From NCBI GenBank assembly GCA_964364855.1, contig CAYINU010000048.1, positions 1-15,706 of the forward strand: DNA of 15,706 nt, read 5' to 3'. Made by a program: the position numbers and the translations under genes. The notes beneath the pieces are model-generated. The model ran no database searches. It was not told the origin of the DNA and saw nothing but the letters and a program-made list of their open reading frames with translations. Position 1 is the first letter of the stretch; every line of letters begins with the position of its first letter. Source of the stretch: CAYINU01 sp964364855. GTDB lineage: Bacteria; Margulisbacteria; Marinamargulisbacteria; CAYINU01. Positions 14,633 to 15,706 of the stretch are shown piece by piece.

Positions 14633-15582
14633 GGTACAGTTGGATCGGGCTATGGCTTTTTCTTTCGGTTCCGGTAGTGGCATCCACTGCTTTTTTTGAC
14701 AACAGTTTTGGGATTAGGTCATTGGGAATGGGGGGTACCGCGATCGCAGCCTTTCATTCCGCAGAAAGCCCGCTGTGGGGCCTGCCGAGCGAAACGGAAA
14801 CGGGAAGTGTGGCGCTAGAAAGCGGAAATCTGTACGGCGTTCCTTACTGGAGTGCCGCTTGGACCAAGGCCTTTGAGATCCAACCGCTCCAGATCAGTTA
14901 TATTGGGAGTGTCCAAAGCGGGATTCCACGAACGGTGATCAGCCAAGGCGGAAATCCCACCGAAACCGGGGATACTTTCGGTACCCAATTTCACCGAGTC
15001 GATGCCACCTGGACCGTCAGATCCTTTCAGGAGATGCGAGTCGGGGTCACAGCAACGGGGTATTTTGAAGCCATCGACACTGAGCGGGCTTACCACCCCA
15101 GCATCGGATTGACCATTCTGGAGCCCGCCGGACCCGATTCGCCCTGGAGCTGGTTGCTGGGTATTTCCAATATTTTATCCACCGGACATGCCTGGTCAAC
15201 GGGTCGCGTCGATGAGACCATACGGACCCTTCGTCTTGGCGGCGCCGGCCCCGTTTGGCCAACTACTGCAGCGGCCATCGAATTGGCTTACAGCCAGACC
15301 GGGTATTGGTTTTCCCAGCCGTTCCACCTATCCCAACTGACTTTATCGCTGGGCGGAGAGGTGCTCGTTGTTCAAACGGAAACCATGAAGGGCCTGTTCG
15401 TGCGCACCGGGTTAAAGGACATGTCCTTGGCCAGCCTATACACACCCCAATGGACAGCAGGGATCGGCATGCAATTTCGCGACTGGCAGCTGGATTATGC
15501 GTATGTGATGCCACTCCATGCGTTTTTGGAACAGATGCACCGGTTCCAGGTCACGGTATACCTTCCTCAAAGTGAGCAATAA
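14629..15582 (+). CDS. PorV / UPF0164-like outer-membrane beta-barrel protein
   Basis: The 317-residue product begins with a signal peptide (residues 1 to about 21, ending VAS or STA) and then FGIRSLGMGGTAIAAFHSAE, the N-terminal signature of the FadL-related UPF0164/PorV group (usually RPLGMGGAF.A..D). The rest alternates amphipathic strands and turns and ends with WQLDYAYVMPLH and MHRFQVTVYL, matching the family's closing strands. In Bacteroidota PorV binds type IX secretion C-terminal domains and helps release them at the surface; in other phyla related barrels have no proven role. I chose the ATG at 14629 because it overlaps the FG-GAP gene stop as ATGA and starts a good signal peptide; the frame is open back to 14458, but that would lie inside the previous gene and bury the signal peptide. 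Coupling to the exoprotein gene suggests the two act together. Confidence 0.82.
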   Translation: MRYSWIGLWLFLSVPVVASTAFFDNSFGIRSLGMGGTAIAAFHSAESPLWGLPSETETGSVALESGNLYGVPYWSAAWTKAFEIQPLQISYIGSVQSGIPRTVISQGGNPTETGDTFGTQFHRVDATWTVRSFQEMRVGVTATGYFEAIDTERAYHPSIGLTILEPAGPDSPWSWLLGISNILSTGHAWSTGRVDETIRTLRLGGAGPVWPTTAAAIELAYSQTGYWFSQPFHLSQLTLSLGGEVLVVQTETMKGLFVRTGLKDMSLASLYTPQWTAGIGMQFRDWQLDYAYVMPLHAFLEQMHRFQVTVYLPQSEQ

Positions 15583-15663
15583 CGCAGCATCACGGCTTTT
15601 CAGGCACCCTCTTAGGTAGCGTCGTCACGAGATATTGACCAGTAGCGACTACCCCCCCTTGTC

Positions 15664-15696
15664 ATTCCCGCGTAGGCGGGAATCCAGGGCTTTTTT
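15664..15696 (+). terminator. dRS3-like palindromic repeat that may act as terminator
   Basis: ATTCCCGC (15664-15671) and GCGGGAAT (15676-15683) form a perfect 8-bp stem with loop GTAG, followed after seven bases by six T (15691-15696). The core ATTCCC...GGGAAT and its surroundings (GTCATTCCC, GGAATCCAG) match a widespread intergenic repeat type, called dRS3 in Neisseria. It lies 80 bases after the barrel gene, with nothing recognisable at 15583-15660, and could end the 9008-15582 transcript, although the T run is not directly adjacent to the stem. Confidence 0.6.
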
Positions 15697-15706
15697 CAAC
15701 ATCTAT

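Noticed and set aside
15645..15654. GCGACTACCC, reverse complement of a decamer at 6978-6987, as a dispersed repeat
   Set aside because: Ten matching bases in a 15-kb window are expected many times by chance, and the flanks do not align convincingly.
1..15706. CRISPR array, rRNA or riboswitch
   Set aside because: No regularly spaced direct repeats, rRNA-like stretch or recognisable aptamer was seen.

Overview
The window looks like part of the chromosome of a diderm (Gram-negative type) bacterium with balanced base composition. Several products carry signal peptides together with outer-membrane or surface features: a lipobox lipoprotein, two predicted beta-barrels and a FG-GAP/Ig exoprotein. 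The mix of a UPF0164/PorV-like barrel, a FG-GAP protein with a FlgD-like C-terminal Ig domain, pseudopilin genes and a bacterial carnitine acyltransferase is reminiscent of little-cultured lineages such as Margulisbacteria or Elusimicrobia-like phyla. That placement is only an impression; nothing in the window fixes the taxonomy.

Layout. 1-378: the 3' end of a brnT toxin gene and a complete brnA antitoxin gene. 375-986 (minus): an exported MsrA, tail to tail with brnA with a 4-base overlap. 1143-4922: a two-gene unit of a BNR/Ycf48-like beta-propeller lipoprotein and a large protein combining a HEXXH gluzincin domain, a propeller region and a C-terminal beta-barrel. 4920-5047: a 124-bp non-coding element with perfect 15-bp terminal inverted repeats flanked by TA, lying exactly between the convergent peptidase and rsgA genes and supplying stop-codon bases to both. 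5035-6081 (minus): rsgA. 6116-6964 (minus): an A/T-rich Rpn/PD-(D/E)XK nuclease gene with an odd G/C-rich 3' end. 7066-7149 (minus): tRNA-Leu(CAG).

7272-15582 is all on the plus strand: a carnitine/choline acyltransferase, a TatD hydrolase, a compact PilC/GspF-like membrane protein, a GspG-like pseudopilin, a 1133-residue seven-repeat FG-GAP propeller protein with Ig-like domains, and a PorV-like outer-membrane barrel. TatD/PilC-like and FG-GAP/barrel each overlap by 4 bases, suggesting translational coupling. The window ends in a dRS3-like palindrome followed by a T run.

How the genes may work together (inference): the last four genes look like a surface-assembly or export module, with a type II secretion/type IV pilus-type platform and pseudopilin next to a large calcium-binding propeller protein whose C-terminal Ig domain resembles a sorting domain, directly coupled to a PorV-like barrel. 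Several starts (Rpn, pseudopilin, FG-GAP) have no Shine-Dalgarno sequence but a -10-like hexamer 6-7 bases before the ATG, which suggests leaderless mRNAs, while other genes have clear Shine-Dalgarno sequences. No CRISPR array, rRNA or complete transposase gene is visible, and no stretch above 300 bases lacks a gene.
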